The position numbers were made by a program, and so were the translations under genes. This document shows, piece by piece, positions 10,151 to 23,413 of a stretch of 64,000 nt of DNA. The notes below the pieces were generated by a model, which saw nothing but the letters and a program-made list of their open reading frames with translations, had not been told where the DNA came from and did no database searches. How positions within the stretch are numbered: position 1 is the first letter of the stretch; each line of letters opens with the position of its first letter. The stretch lies in NCBI GenBank assembly GCA_023079485.1, contig CM041083.1:109409554-109473553 (forward strand), in the 5' to 3' direction. Source of the DNA: Archilochus colubris (taxonomy: Eukaryota; Chordata; Aves; Apodiformes; Trochilidae).

Positions 10151-12446
10151 GTTGATGGGAAAGAGAGTTGTTGTGCTGGAGTGGTCAGGGTCTATCTCTC
10201 CTGGGCACCTGGCTGGAACAGATGATCCTCTCCTTGAAGGCACAAGGCCACCCATTCTCCTATCTCCACTTACACACACACACTTTCTCTGGGCAACCAT
10301 ATGCACATATACCCCTGTACTTACAGCCAGAGTGTGCCTAGGAGACTGAAGGAGGGAGAAAACGATGCAAGCACACATCATAGGACAGAGATTAAGAAGA
10401 GCTTCACCCTAAAATTAACAGAGAAAAAGTTTCTAAGTCATATGCAGAGAATAAGAAAATAAATTGGAAAGTACAGCAGATTTTTGAAACCCAGTGTTCT
10501 TATTTTATCTACCTTCTTTCCCCTGCCAGTATCATTACCTTTGCCAAAACATAGATGTTCCACTTCTGCCTACATATGATATCCCATTTAATATAACAGA
10601 AAGTTTCAGTCTGGAGCAGAAACCCTTTCCCCTGGAGAGCAGGGTCCAAACGATGGCCTCATCCCTGGTTTGCAGTGCTCTGCTTCATTCTCCAAGCCAC
10701 TGAAGTCTGAATTAGGACCTCTTGTGGTTTGAGATCTGGCAGAAGAGAAACGATAAGAGCACTACATCTTACCTCAGGGAGGTAGGCAAGAGTTGAGGAA
10801 AACACAGATGTGAATATTTTTATATTAGGGCTGGCATGGAGACAAGGTCTTCCAAGCATCACCAGGGTAGAAACGCACGTCGAGCAATGTGGAGGAAGAG
10901 ATATTGCACATAGAGGTATTAGAAGAAGAAGAGACATTAACATAGGCATGTTAAACCACACTGTGCACAACTTCATGACATTACATAGAAAAAAATATTT
11001 TTGATGACTACTAATTTTTTTTTAAGATATCAAATCATTACTTGGCTTTTAGAAAGTAGTTTCTATATTAATATAAAAATTCTTCTCTTCTCTAGATATA
11101 TGAGACAAAAGTCAGAAAATAAAATTAGCAAATATTTTCCAAAAAGCAGTGGCTGCTTATAAACAGACTAAGATAAAGATTAATAATGTGTTCCTTCAAA
11201 GTGGCAAAAAGAGTGGAATAGTTGACTTTCTGAGTTCAAAGCAGTCCTAAACAAAACAGGCATTTGACAATGCAGGCAAAGCTGTCCAGTTTGAAAATGT
11301 AACTGGATTTCTATGGCTTGAAAGCTGGGAAAACCTTCAGCTCTAAAATTAAGTGATTAAAAAAAAAAAAAATTGAAAAAAAAAGGTTGAGTCCAGGATT
11401 TAAAGTAATTTCATGAAAATACTGAATAGTTTCCATGGAAGGCAGTCTAGGACGAACAAAGCATTTTTTAATATATAAATTGATGAGAAGTTGTACATAT
11501 TTAAGAAAGAAGGTACTTTTGACTGTGATAGTGTTGGTTTCTACAGGAAGCCTCTGCACAAATTAAAATACTACCAAAACATTCACAACAGCGTTTTAAT
11601 TTTCGCTCTCAGTTTAGTGTTAATTTCCTATTTTCCACAAATATAATCAGAGATCTGAATATCTTGAAAACAGAGAAACAGAACGCTTAAACCAAAGGGG
11701 ACAAATGAATGTCTTTGAATATCAAAAAAAAAAACAACAAAAAAAGTAAGAATGCCTCTTGGAGTGACTGCACGTAGTTAAATATTTTAGTGCTACAGCA
11801 GCTAAGCAACATTTCCCAACTCAAACTTAATGGATTGCTGCTTCTCCCAGTTTGAGGAAAAAAAGTCCCCACAGGGAGGTATACTTCATTCCTCTGGGCA
11901 GGATATGTTGAAAATTCTTGTTCTGTCGAAACAGTGTGTTTGGAAATCTCAAAATTCCAAGGAAGAGTTTAATATAAATTAGCCATAGGGAGTGAGGTCA
12001 ACTGCTTGGAAGCCCCAGCACCGAAAGCGTAAGGAAGACTTCGTGTTGGCTCCATGGGTTTTGGTTTGGGCAGGGATGTGCAGTGAAGAGGCCTATCCAG
12101 GCAACTGCTCTGCAGCAGAGAAGAGTCTTCTTGCACAATACTGGAGCCTGGGAAAAGGATGAGAACTGGAATTTTACTGCTCTTGTTTTCATGTTTCTTG
12201 TTTGCAAGGGGGTAACCAGAGTTGGATGTTTGCTTCTCAGGCAGTAGTGAGTAAAGTACTTCATCTCTATCACGGCCAGCATCTCCACAGCTGAGCCTGA
12301 AGGATGGATTATCTCAGCAAAGGGAGGACAGGCTTTTTCCCCACAAACAGGAGGCCAGACCCCAATCCAGAGTGCCCCTGGCCTAATCACTCAATGTCCT
12401 TTCTGACCAGGCTTTAGGAGAAGGGCTCCACATTAGAAAGAGACTA
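10151..12446. other. Unique non-coding DNA, no gene recognised
   Basis: This holds a short (CA)n near 10268-10280 and A runs at 11359-11372 and 11376-11384. It also has several unrelated open frames (10659-10976 -, 11998-12390 -) with no recognisable family. Nothing supports a gene. Confidence 0.6.
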
Positions 12447-12890
12447 AATCACAGAATCACAGCAAGTTAGGGGTTGGAAGGGACCTTGAAAGATCATTGA
12501 GTCCAACACTCCTGTCACCTACAGGAGGCCTTGTAGGAAAGAGTCCAGGTGGGTTTCAGATGTCTCCAGAGAAGGAGACTCCACAACCTCCCTGGGCAGC
12601 CTGTGCCAGTGCTCTGTCACACTCACAGTAAAAAAGTTTCTCCTCGTGTTTGTATGGCACCTCCTATGCTCAAGCTTGTATCTGTTGCCTCTTGTTCTGT
12701 CACTGGGCATAACTGAGAAGAGCCTGGCACCATCCTCCTGGCTCTCTCCCCTTATGTATTTATAAACATTAATGAGGCTGCCCCTCATTCTCCTCTTCTC
12801 CAAGGTGAAGAGATTCAGTTCCTTCAGCCTTTTCTCATAAGGGAGATGTTTCTCTCTTTTAATCACCTTGGAGGCTCTGCTACCAATGCT
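12447..12890 (-). mobile_element. CR1 LINE fragment, minus strand
   Basis: The 3' end lies at 12447 (atcacagaatcacag, the reverse complement of the tail octamers). The 3' UTR 'gggttggaagggaccttgaaagatcattgagtccaac' follows. Further in is the end of ORF2: on the minus strand an open frame (12866 to 12519) reads '[20 protein letters not shown]', '[13 protein letters not shown]' and '[12 protein letters not shown]'. It is 5'-truncated near 12890. This copy is more diverged and of a different subfamily from 717-1464: its tail uses CACAG, and its coding region has [11 protein letters not shown] where the other copy has [10 protein letters not shown]. Confidence 0.93.
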
Positions 12891-15021
12891 TTGCTACTCA
12901 GTGCTTTTGAGGTGGAAGGAGGAGGCAGAGAGCAGTTGGAGGATTTCAGAGAGAAAGGAGAGAAAAATAATAAAAATAAAATAGAGACCAGGGACTAAAA
13001 ACGCCCACTTAGACATGAAAGGACTATGCTTTTGTTCTGACTCAGGATGAGTATCACCTTGCAGTTCAGGCAGCCCAAAGGAGGGAGTACACCACGTCTC
13101 TGAAAATTAACTGTGTGCAACATCTTTGCATCTGAGTGTCTTCCCTGGCTCCAAGAGATCTTCTTCCAGGTAAAGGTTGATCAAAGCTGGAACATTCCTA
13201 CCACAATACTGTATTTCTACAAGCAGCTACCCTCGTCTCTGAAAGTCCATGAGTCTATAACATGATATTCCTATTTGTTCTCCAACTCGGCACCTTCTGT
13301 GCTGGAACAAGGATAAATCAAGGAGAACTTGAAAGTAAGGACACTTGTCATGCTCAGGTGGGTGTTCTTCTGTCCTTTGTGGTATGCTGGAGTCCTGTTT
13401 CTTGCTACCAGTGGAGAGAAAAGGCCGTATCACTGTGCTCAGGACATGAAAGTTAGTAGCATAAGGACTGAAGCTCTAGTTCAGAGGCAGTCCTTTGTAC
13501 ATCAGAAATGCCCACTTCACCTCTGGCTGACCTGTCCCACCACCTGGAGCAGACATTTCAGACGTTGCCTTCACCACAACGCTTGTGAGGTTTTTACACA
13601 GCTACACTGCGAATGTCCTACTGCCAGCACAGAAGCTTTTGTGCTTTACACCACAGTCAAACTGTAACAGGCACCTTCAAAAACATAAGCTGATGTGTGA
13701 CATCCAAAGTGTTTTTCAGCTCAGCCCAAGTACTAGAGAAGGCTGCCTAAGCTTTGCATAAATGTGTTTTCTTCCATCAGATATGGGTTCTTGAGAGGGA
13801 AAATAGAAAATCTGTTACATTCTGTGCTTTAAACACCTCTTGCATCATCATCTAAGTGCTCCATTAGGCACTAAAGACATCTTAATCACTTCCTGCCAGT
13901 TTAGGATTTTGTCATAACATTATGTCATAACTTATTTCTAAAACTATTTCACTCTTTCTTTTCTGATACATGAAAAACTTCCACAGAAAACTAAAGGAAG
14001 CTGGCAAATTATTCCTGAGAAACAGTGAAAATGATTACAGACCATAACATTTTTCCTCTCGTTTCCTGCATTTATAAACACTTGACGTCATTACTAGCAA
14101 AATCAGCAACGTTTAAAAATTACTCATGTCCTTTCTTTAGTGAATGTGAATCACCACTAATAACCAATTAAAAAGCCCCAAATAACAAGGAAGGCACAAA
14201 GGGAAATTTTTCTCCTTTGGCCCCAGCCAGCCTGATACAGCTGGAGTACCAATGTCCCCAGGCAGTGGGAGTATCTGCATGGCAACACTCAGTGCCTACA
14301 GGGTGCTGGTGCTATGGCAGTGGACCTGTGTAGGGCTGTAGCAGGGAAGACTCACAATTGTACTCTGAAAACCTTCTAGGTGGCAGGAAAAGGCAGCTGG
14401 TGTCCCACAATTTGCCATGGGAAGCAGGGAAGTTTGTGTGTTTGGTGTTTCTTTTCAGCAGGGGAGAGACTTCATCGTCCCCCTTGGATCGGGGATGCCA
14501 CATCACCTGAGATAGCACCCAGCAGCAACTGTGGGTCCAAGTTGTGTAGGGGGAAGAAGAAGAAACCACCTTTTCAGGAACCAAGCAGGCTGAAGTGATT
14601 ACATGAGTCACCTCACCTCCACTGGACCTCACTTACTGGCGTGGGTGATCAGCTTCCTGCGGCTGAAGGATAATTTTACACTTTAAGCCAGAGCTCAAAA
14701 CTTTCAAGGCCAACTTGTGTTGACTTGAACATTTCAAGATTCTAGTGCCTCCACTATTATTTCAAGCAGTCAGCAGCTGTTCCCACTTGCACTTCTCATC
14801 AATGGAAAAAAAAAACTAAAACCAAACACCAACCTTCTCTTACGAATCCCCCTGCAAACTGAGCTTGCAGAGCAAGCATGCCTTACTGTGCAGACACATA
14901 TTAACACAACTGGCACCCCTGCTTGCCCAGCCTGGCATCCTCCAAGCTGCTGCCACACAGGGAGCATCACTGGTCACTGGTGTTCTGTTAATGTCTGTGG
15001 ACATGTGGGCTGCAGAGAGGT
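12891..15021. other. Unique non-coding DNA
   Basis: No gene or interspersed repeat is recognised. A full cyclic-AMP response element palindrome, TGACGTCA, lies at 14083-14090 within a conserved-looking AT-rich stretch (about 13980-14190) that also has a CCAAT at about 14164. Open frames here (13329-13667 +, 14312-14632 -) show no family similarity. Confidence 0.55.
14083..14090. promoter_or_regulatory. CRE-type palindrome TGACGTCA
   Basis: This is an exact 8-bp CREB/ATF consensus. It is flanked by AT-rich sequence without repeats and has a CCAATTA about 75 bases downstream. An 8-mer occurs by chance about once in 65 kb, less often if CpG is depleted, so the site alone is weak evidence of function. 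Confidence 0.25.
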
Positions 15022-15720
15022 TTTCACAGAATTGAAGAATGGGTTGGGTTGGAAAGGACCTTAAAAGATCATCTAATGCCAACCTTGCACTAAAGCAGGT
15101 TGTTCAAAGCTCCATCCAACCTGGCCTTGAACACTGCCTTGAACACAGCTTCCTTGGGCAACCTGTGCCAGTGTCTCGCCACCCTCACACTAAAGAATTT
15201 CTTCCTCATGTCTAATCTAAATCTACCCTCTTCCAGTCTAAAGCCATTACCCCTTGTCTTATCACTACACGCCCATGTAAAAAGTCCTTCCCCATCTTTC
15301 CTGTAGGTCTCTTCAGGTATTGGAAAGCTGCTATAAGGTCTCCCCAGAACCTTCTCTTCTCCAGGTTGAACAACTCCAACCCTCTCAGCCTGTATTCATA
15401 GCAGAGGTGCTCAAGCCCCCTGATCATCTTTGAGACCCTCCTCTGGACTCAGTGCAAGAGTTCCATGTTGTTCTTATGTTGGAGATTCCAGATCTGGACA
15501 CAGTACTCCATGTGGGGTCTCACAAGAGAGGAGTAGAGGGGGAGAATCACCTCCCTTGACCTGCTGTCCGTGTTTCTTTTTCTAAAGCCCAGGACACAGC
15601 TGGCTTTCTGGGCTTCACATTGCCTACCTATGTTGAGCTTGTCCACAACCATCACCCCCAAGCCCTTTCCCTCAAGGGCTGTTCAGGATCTTCCCAACTT
15701 GCGCTTGGGATCGCCCCAGC
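15022..15720 (-). mobile_element. CR1 LINE fragment, minus strand, ORF2 broken
   Basis: The 3' end is at 15022 (ttcacagaattgaagaatgggttgggttgg). Going inward come the 3' UTR, then the ORF2 C-terminal region on the minus strand: '[22 protein letters not shown]' and, further 5', '[22 protein letters not shown]'. These two pieces are in the same frame but are separated by an in-frame TGA at 15446-15448, between 'LLH' and 'VQRRVSKM'. The similarity continues weakly to about 15720 (aagccctttccctcaagggctg, ttgcgcttgggatcgcccc), making this the longest single minus-strand copy here. The stop and many substitutions show it is dead. Confidence 0.92.
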
Positions 15721-18700
15721 ACTCTCTTCCTTGGCAAGGCCTCCCCATCCCACTGCCACCCCAGCGCTGTTGGAGGGGAGGTGAAACCTGCCCGGACCTG
15801 GGTGAGGTGTGGAAGGAGAAGACAGAGCTCTCCAGGGGGATGAGCTGTGGGAGCTGTGGGCCTCGGCTGGGCAGTTTGAGTGTCAGGGCTGAGGCATTGT
15901 TGGAGAGCAAAGAGGGGAACAAATAAAGCACACCCAGGGCCAGATCCAGGTTCCCTACAGAGCCTTAATAAAATGAGTGGCAAGCACCACGCTGAAAATC
16001 CACCCTGGCTGCAGATCTTAGTCATTCACTTTCTCCTTTCAACCCCACCCCTTCTTAGAAACTCAGATGTACTGAAGTTGCCCACACATTATGGGAAAAA
16101 TGTTAAGAGGTTTTTTGGTTTATTTTTTAGGCCAGCAAAGGAGGGTTGGGGGAACAAGTGCAAAGTGGAGGAGTAGAAAATAAATACCTCACTCTGAGCA
16201 TGTTTTTCTTTCTTTTTCATTTTACTAAAATGCCCCACATAGCAGCGTTAACCTTCCCTCTCCTTTATTTTGGAATCTTTTCCTACATTAGTAATGGTCA
16301 CAATATCCAAACACCCATGATTAGGTAAGAAAGGAAAGAGAGAAAATGTAAGAATAACATTAGGGATACAGTTTTACCATGGTCAGACCTCAACACTGAT
16401 ATACAGAAAAGGTCCAAACCTTTCTTTCTTAGTATGTAAAAATAAAACCAAGCTCTCCTGTGAGGACTTGGTGACGTGTTATGAGGTAGGCCAGCGTCCT
16501 TTCTAATATGGAGACTTTCTTAAAGTGGGGCCAGAAGAAAGGACATTTCATGATGTCAAGGGGAGCTATGGGCTTGGGTCTTGCCTCCAGTTTGTAAGGA
16601 AGAAGTCAGGCACTTATTCAACTAATCTGTCCTCCCTTTACTGAGATAATCCATCCCCAGGGTTCTGGCACCAAATCTGTGGGGTCTAGGGCTGTGTACC
16701 ACTGGAGACAAGTGGACAATTTTACCAACGGAATTCATCAGCTTTTTCTTCTCAGTGAGTGACCACACTAAGACCAGAAAGACTGACGATGTAAGTAAGG
16801 TGATGGTTTCTTCCTAACTAATGATAAGACATTTAGGGCGTAAGAATTGCCTTTGCAGTACTCCATTGCCAAACAGACAATAAGAAATGCCTTTGACCAT
16901 AGCTGAAGAACATGGGCAAAAGCACATGTAGCATGGCACTGAATGGCATAGAGAGCAAGTGTTGCTTGTAATGTTTGACTTTTTATAGGATAAAAAACTC
17001 TGTTGAGGGGAGTAAAGGTTTATCAGCCCACTGGAATAAATCTGGGAAACAGAACTGCCTGGAGAGAATGTAAAGACCATCAGAAAATAGTTGTTCATCC
17101 TCTTAATTAAACAGTATCAGAAAGTTGTACTGGGTCAAGCTTTTCAACTACATTTTCTTCTCAGGTCAATGGAAAATCCAGCTGAAGAACCCAGTGGTAA
17201 AGTAGTATGTGCCTAAATGGGGGAGGAAATACAGCAGCACCTCACTGCTGTATGAGGACTTCCAACCTTGGAACTACCAAACAAATTGTCAGCTAGTAAC
17301 CCAAGAAAAGTTCCAGTCAGCTACACCAACCTCTTTCTCAGCTCCACATCTCTAACTGCAGCTCTTACCGCAGCTTTTCCCACAAAGCCAGAGAAGCCTT
17401 GCATGTATTTATCTCAGTGCACTTCTGTGCCTAAATTTAGCAGGGTTCAGTTCTACTGAACCACAATAAGAGCAACAGCTCCATGGACAGAAATCCATTT
17501 CTTTGAAATAGAGAAGATATTGCTAAAAAATTATTTTCATTGTATAGATAAGCCATAAGATCTTGCAGATAGATCGAGTTCTCTGTCAAAACAGTAACAA
17601 TTAGGTTTTGTGACTTTTTCAGTGACCCACATGTCCAGAAAAATAAAAGATGTAAGACACTGATAAGACAAACATTTAATAAGGACTGTGGAACAGCTGA
17701 AACATGATTGTCAGTTTTGCCCAGGGTAACACCTGCTGCATGTTAGCCTCATGCTGAGCAATGTTGATTTTAGTTCTTGTTTTTTTTAAAAGAGGTTCAT
17801 TTAGGTTCAAGAGGGGCCTGATGGAGCTGACTCAGAAGGACAGAGGCTCACATGAATAAAACGATTGATAATATGTGTGACCTCAGGCAGGACACTCGCC
17901 TTGGATGGGTCTCACTTTTCTCCTGCTCTTTAGCCTATCAGTGCAGGATGTGAACTTGCTGGGCAGTTGCATAGCCTAACCATATCTTATCTCCATTGCT
18001 TGCACACATTGGCTTTTTGGTTCAGGGCAGCAGTGTTTTTTTAAGCAAATTTCTCAGTCATTCCACTCATTGCACATTAACATATGCAAACTGGACTCCT
18101 TTCAGAGGAAACTAACCTAGAAGCTGTTCCTCAAGTGTACACCAAATGTGCCCTAAGTCCTGCGGGGTCACGAGAGGCTGAACCCCGGATGAGTCCTGCA
18201 GACAGCTTTAAACCATACGTGCAATGGAGGTGTTTGGTCCTGAGAACCAGAGCCAGTTTAGTTCAAAGTAAACCCCCCAGACTGCACATTGTGACTGTGT
18301 GACTCAGCACCAAATGCTCTTTCTACTGATACACCCCTAATGTACTGAATTACTTGCTAGAATAAACATAGCAACAGATGGTTCCAGACACTCCTGTGTC
18401 TTGCCAACACAGCAGAAGCATATCCAGTGTTAAATGGAGAGACATTTTTTGAAGCATATGAAATTTAAATTCTTTAGTGAGTGGTCCTGTATTTTTCATC
18501 CTGAGTCTCAGCTTTTGAATGCTGAAATGGACAGTAGCAATAAGCAGATGTATCTGTTACATTAAATCAAAAGTCTGTTTCTGAGTACAGGCACTTTAAA
18601 AAAACAAAGAAGGCAATCAACTAATTTGCCTTCTGATATGTACCTATTTGCACACATGATTAAATTTATAAGAAAATACACATAATTCCCTTTTGTCATA

Positions 18701-19162
18701 GCTAGAGCCACAGTCTAGTGATTGTGCCAGGGTAAAAAGAACTTCTGTGCTGTGTTTTACTTCAAAGACTCCCAGCCCTGGATGCTTTCTGATCTCCATT
18801 GATGTGAAATACTGCATTAGCACCCACTTTCTTTTCCTTATAGCCCCATCTGCAAACAGAACCATCCACAGTCTCAACTGTTGGCTTCCAGAAAGCAGCT
18901 CTGGCTTTTAATGTGCTACAGCAAGTGGCAACCATGGCAGAGAAAGGGAGGGAGCGGGGTCCCTGGGGCTGAGTTTTTGCCACGTGCATCCCCTGTGCAG
19001 TCACTTGCACCTGTGCAAAAAAGGTGCCAAGTGGCAGTGGCAGGGTCTGAAACTCCTCTTACATCCACTTGCACAGCTGTACATGACTCAGCAAGGCCAT
19101 GGCCATACTTGGAAAGATCAGTTCTCTCCTTTCCTTGGGAAAATAAAGAGCAGCAGGTGTGA
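15721..19162. other. Unique non-coding DNA
   Basis: It starts GC-rich (about 15721-15900, possibly a very diverged continuation of the CR1) and then becomes AT-rich. No gene is recognised. The open frames at 15570-15926 and 15672-16025 are two strands of the same GC-rich block and do not support a protein. Confidence 0.55.
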
Positions 19163-19293
19163 GGTTTGTCGGGTTTTTTGGTTGTGTTTTTGGTTTTGTG
19201 GGGTTTTTTTGGGGGTTTTTTTTTGAGGGTGGGGGATTTTTGTTTGTTTGTTTGTTTGTTTTTTGGTTTTGTCTTGTTTTGTTTTGGTTTTTT
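19163..19293 (+). repeat. T/G-rich low-complexity tract with G-quadruplex potential
   Basis: Some 130 bases are made almost only of T and G, including (TTTG)n at about 19240-19260. Four G runs (19200-19203, 19211-19215, 19227-19229, 19231-19235) could form a quadruplex, although one loop is about 11 bases. The complementary strand gives a false lysine-rich open frame. Confidence 0.85.
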
Positions 19294-19891
19294 AATGTGC
19301 TTATGCTTATATTGATTTGATTCCCAACTTACTTTGAGCACTTTGACCAAGAAATCAGGCTGTGAGATTTTTTGTGATTTTTACCATAATTCATAATCTC
19401 ATATGGGTCAGGCTTAGGATAAAGATACCATTACAAAATATTTGAATACTTTTTTTCCTGTTGAAATAGGGAACGGACAATCATTCTTATTTCTTTCCAT
19501 TTCCAATGAGGATAAGTTTGATATGAGGTTAGGAGCAGACGCTTTGTGGGGACAGGAAACAGAAAAGAAACTTGTGGGTCACTGCAGGTAGTCCTGCCAG
19601 GCTGTATTAACCCCATGCTGGGGTTATCCAACCCAGAGCATTCACTCTTGCATCTCTTTCCCTGACTTCATCTCAGCAGCCATGAACAGCCCACAGGAGT
19701 GGTGCAGAGATGTGATCCCTGGAGCAGTGGAGGATTTGGTAAGTGAAAGCATCAGAGTGCCCTGGAGAAGGCATTGTGTCTCTCACTGTAGGGACAGACT
19801 CTTGGAGACCCAGCTGGACGTGCTGATCTCACTGGAGGACATTCCTGATGAAGTAAGGTGGCAGCTTGCTTTGAGGGCATGTTACTTGACA

Positions 19892-20137
19892 TTCACAGAA
19901 TCATAGAATGGTTTGGGTTGGAAGACAGCTCAAAGATCATCTGGTTCCAACCCTCCTGCCATGGACAGGGACACCTTCCAATTGACTAAGTTGCTTCAAG
20001 CTCCATCCAACCTGGCCTTGAACACTTCCAGGGAGGGGGAAGCCACAGCATCCCTGAGCATCCTGTGCCAACAAGCTCACCACCCTCTTAGTGAAAAATT
20101 TCTTCCTAGTATCTAGTCTAAATCTACCCTCTATTTG
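19892..20137 (-). mobile_element. CR1 LINE fragment, minus strand, 3' end only
   Basis: It starts with ttcacagaatcatagaatggtttgggttgg (3' tail and UTR). It continues through 'ctccatccaacctggccttgaacacttccaggga' to 'agtgaaaaatttcttcctagtatctagtctaaatctaccctc', the end of ORF2. It is truncated at the 5' side near 20137 and is short and diverged. Confidence 0.9.
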
Positions 20138-20599
20138 CTCCTACAAGATTTCTGTGGAATGTCTCCATGCTTAAAATAATCTCTCTTCAACTCAGGAGAG
20201 GTAGAAGAGATCCCCCACAGAGAGGACTCTACACAATAATGATGCATTGTTCTTGTCTGAACTCATCAGTCCATGAGATTTTCATATCACATGGTATGGT
20301 GAGCAGGTTTACTTTCATGATAAGAGCACTGACCCTCTGTCTCTCTGCTTCAAGGCTAATGCAGACTTCAGTGAGCTCTGAGCACAGAGGTGCTTGCTCA
20401 CCATATGGCTACCAGATCACTAGTGCCAGCTCCTTTCTGTGGTAAACTTGCTGCTCCTTAAAACATGTAAAGAGGATTCCTCTTGAGGTACATGTTTTGT
20501 ACAATCTTTGCTCTGCTGTTTTCGCAGTAAGTAAGAAGTGCCAAAAAGACTTTGAGCAATCACATATTGTTACTCAGAATTTATGGTCACAAAGGAAAA

Positions 20600-20668
20600 A
20601 TATTATATATATATATATAAACATAATATTTAACATAATATATAAACATAATATTTATTCATAACATT
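20600..20668. repeat. (TA)n microsatellite and AT-rich tandem repeat
   Basis: (TA)n at about 20601-20619 runs into two near-copies of atataaacataatattta separated by acataat. It is likely a variable microsatellite. Confidence 0.8.
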
Positions 20669-22690
20669 GATTTTTTTGAGGTACAGTCCTCAGGATTCAC
20701 CTATATACAAACAGAGGCAAAAGTCCCCTTTGGAATAGGACTACCCTAGCTCCAGAATCTGTAGGGTTTGTCCCTGTGAACTTGGACTATATTTGTAGAT
20801 TTACAGCCTCTGTGCTCTTCAGGCCCAGTAACAGTCAGGTTTTTATTGTAGAATGAATGAAGCATGTGCATGAGTGAGCAAGGAGAGGGAAGATCCAGTT
20901 CTCTCATTTGCAGTAGCCAGCACAACACAGATTCCCATGTCTTATGATGCATGTTGAGAAATCTAAGTTTCTCAACTCAACTCGTTGAGATTTGTGCTGC
21001 CTGTGCTACTGAGGAAGGTTTGGTTTTAATTTGGATCTCCCACCATGATAACTTTTTCTTCAAAGCATCTGAAGACATATTTTTGTTCTATCCCATTTCC
21101 AGTTCTCATTAATAGTGCTTAACTTACAAAGCATCTTTCATCCTTTTAAAACACTTTTGGCAGCCAGTCACAGAAACTGAGGTGAAGGACTAGGAGAGAG
21201 GGGAAGTATGCATTATTAATTTGTTATATGAAACATGATTGGGTTAGAATAAGTAAAGACAAATAACTTGAATTGTTCAGTACCTTCAAATATATAAGTA
21301 CCTCTCAGGTTATCCTGAAGTTGCAGCTTGTCAAACTCTGATGCAAAACTTCCAGTCTGGTATATATGATTATTTGTCAGCAATTAATTCTCTAATTTTT
21401 CTTATCTCCTGCCTTGATGCAGAGAAAAAAATCATGCGATGGAAAAAAAGAAAGAGGAAATCCCAAAGTGATAGCTGGCATTTCTGGTACCAGAGAAACA
21501 CAGTGGGTAATGTCATCTTTTAACTTCAGACACTGCTCTTCTTTGGTTAAGAACAAGTTATTAGAAGCTGAAGTGTCTTTAACAAGAATTCCAGAAATCC
21601 CCTATGAACAATGATGATTTGTAAGAAGAGATGGTGAGTTTAAATAGGTGGAAACTGTGCCCTTTTATTGCTAGAGCTAGTCTTATATTCCAAGTGGAAA
21701 TATTATCATGTTCTAATATAAACCACATGGGAACTGCAGTTGGAAGTTTTAGGTCAGGTCTTTGAAGAGTATGAAAATCTTCCCATTACTATTTCAAATA
21801 TTTATACTGACTGTCACTGAGCACAAGTTGTGTTCCCAAGGAACATCAGTTTGCATAGAGCTCTGTAGGCAGAAAATGCAGCACAAAACCAGTGCAGGGA
21901 GAGGCTGGAGATGCCTGACCTGAGCCTGGGAGGAGACCTACGTGCTGCATAGCTGCATCTGGCCAAGGATGCTGCAAGAGCAAAGGTGTCCAGTGGGACA
22001 AGGGGAGCCTGTGGGCTGAATTCATGATTGATTCATGAAGACTGAGGGGTGCCCATTCATGGCCCACTCACATAGGAATCTCCAGCAGGGACTAGGAAAA
22101 ACTTGAGGGAATTAACTGAGGCCAGATCTGCATATTTAAGACCTCACTTCTGACCAGCTGGCTAGATGAAGCACATGTATTTCCTCATGGTCTGAGTGTC
22201 TGCCTTTCAGGAGGAACTCCATGGCAAGGCACATTGCTCACATTGCAGTGCTGCAAGCATGCAATCCAATGCAGCCAGTTTCACTCCTTCTCCTCAGCAT
22301 CATGGGCCAGAAATGTAAGGTAGCTCCACAGCACATGTGGTGGTGAGGCACTGCTCTGAACGGATGTTTTCCAGCATCAAAAATGAATGTTCCTGAAATT
22401 GTTTTCCAGCGTTCGAAGAGTTGCCTGTAGATACTTGTGTTGAATATTGGTCATATCATCTGAGTACTGTGGTTAAAGATTCTGTATTTTGTGGTTATAA
22501 TTGGGGCAGGCTCAGTAGCTATGTACTGTGGATTCTGTGGTTAAACTATGCTATCTTTGTTGGCAGTAATTTTTGTTTTAGCACTTGTCTCTTTCTTGCC
22601 ACCCACCTACTCCTTTTCCCTCCCCATATGGTATTCACACCTCTGGAGACATAGCTCTTATGTGATACAGGCCTTATGTCCTTTCTCCTT

Positions 22691-22770
22691 TCTGCTAGTG
22701 TGGTAGGGGTGCCATTGCCAGGGTTGGGTTGCCCTTTCCAGGGCTGGGGTGGTCTCACTAGGGTTGGATG
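22691..22770 (+). repeat. Minisatellite, 20-bp period, about four units
   Basis: Units start at 22691, 22711, 22731 and 22751. The two central ones match at 16 of 20 bases (gccattgccagggttgggtt and gccctttccagggctggggt). The outer units keep the G-rich half (ggtaggggt, agggttggat). The G runs give moderate quadruplex potential. Confidence 0.65.
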
Positions 22771-23413
22771 CCATGGAGAAGCTGGGTAGAGATGGAGCTT
22801 TTCTCACTATTGTGAGCTGGCTGCCAGCCACGAACTGCAGCACCGCGTTTGCTGAAGAAATACCTTCACAAGGCCCTTCCCAAACCAGACAATGCCTGGT
22901 GAGAACTAAATGAAGGTAACATTAGGTGAAATTTCAACCCAGATTTTTCAGAGGTTAAACTGAATTGACACAGTGATAGTTCTAGACTTTTACAAACAGG
23001 ATGTCTCTAAGATGTGAGCACATGCTCCTATGCCCTTTTAAAATAGTTGCTGACAGACTGGTCAATAGGCTTATTTCCCTTATCAGCTGGGGAAAATACC
23101 ATTTTGAACTGAATTTTTATCTTCTCATATATAGTAGTTTAAGGCTCATTATCCCCAAAACTCTAATATTTGGGCAGTGTGAATCCTGACATTGGTTAAA
23201 AGTCCCCCATGATGCTCCTCAGCTTCTGAAGGAACTTTCCTCCACTGAGGGTTTTCCCAGAAAGTTGACACTCAGAACATTTTTTAACCACTATCCAGAG
23301 CAAGTCTGATATGAATATTTATAGCTTGCAACTGTCTGGAATTCCTTACCTTACTTGTCAGAAGTAAGTCTTTCTAAATCCTCTCCCATTTCAAAACCTG
23401 GTGATTGTCTTGG

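Noticed and set aside
18916..19350. 144-codon lysine/proline-rich minus-strand frame
   Set aside because: Its lysine-rich part is just the complement of the T/G low-complexity tract at 19163-19293.
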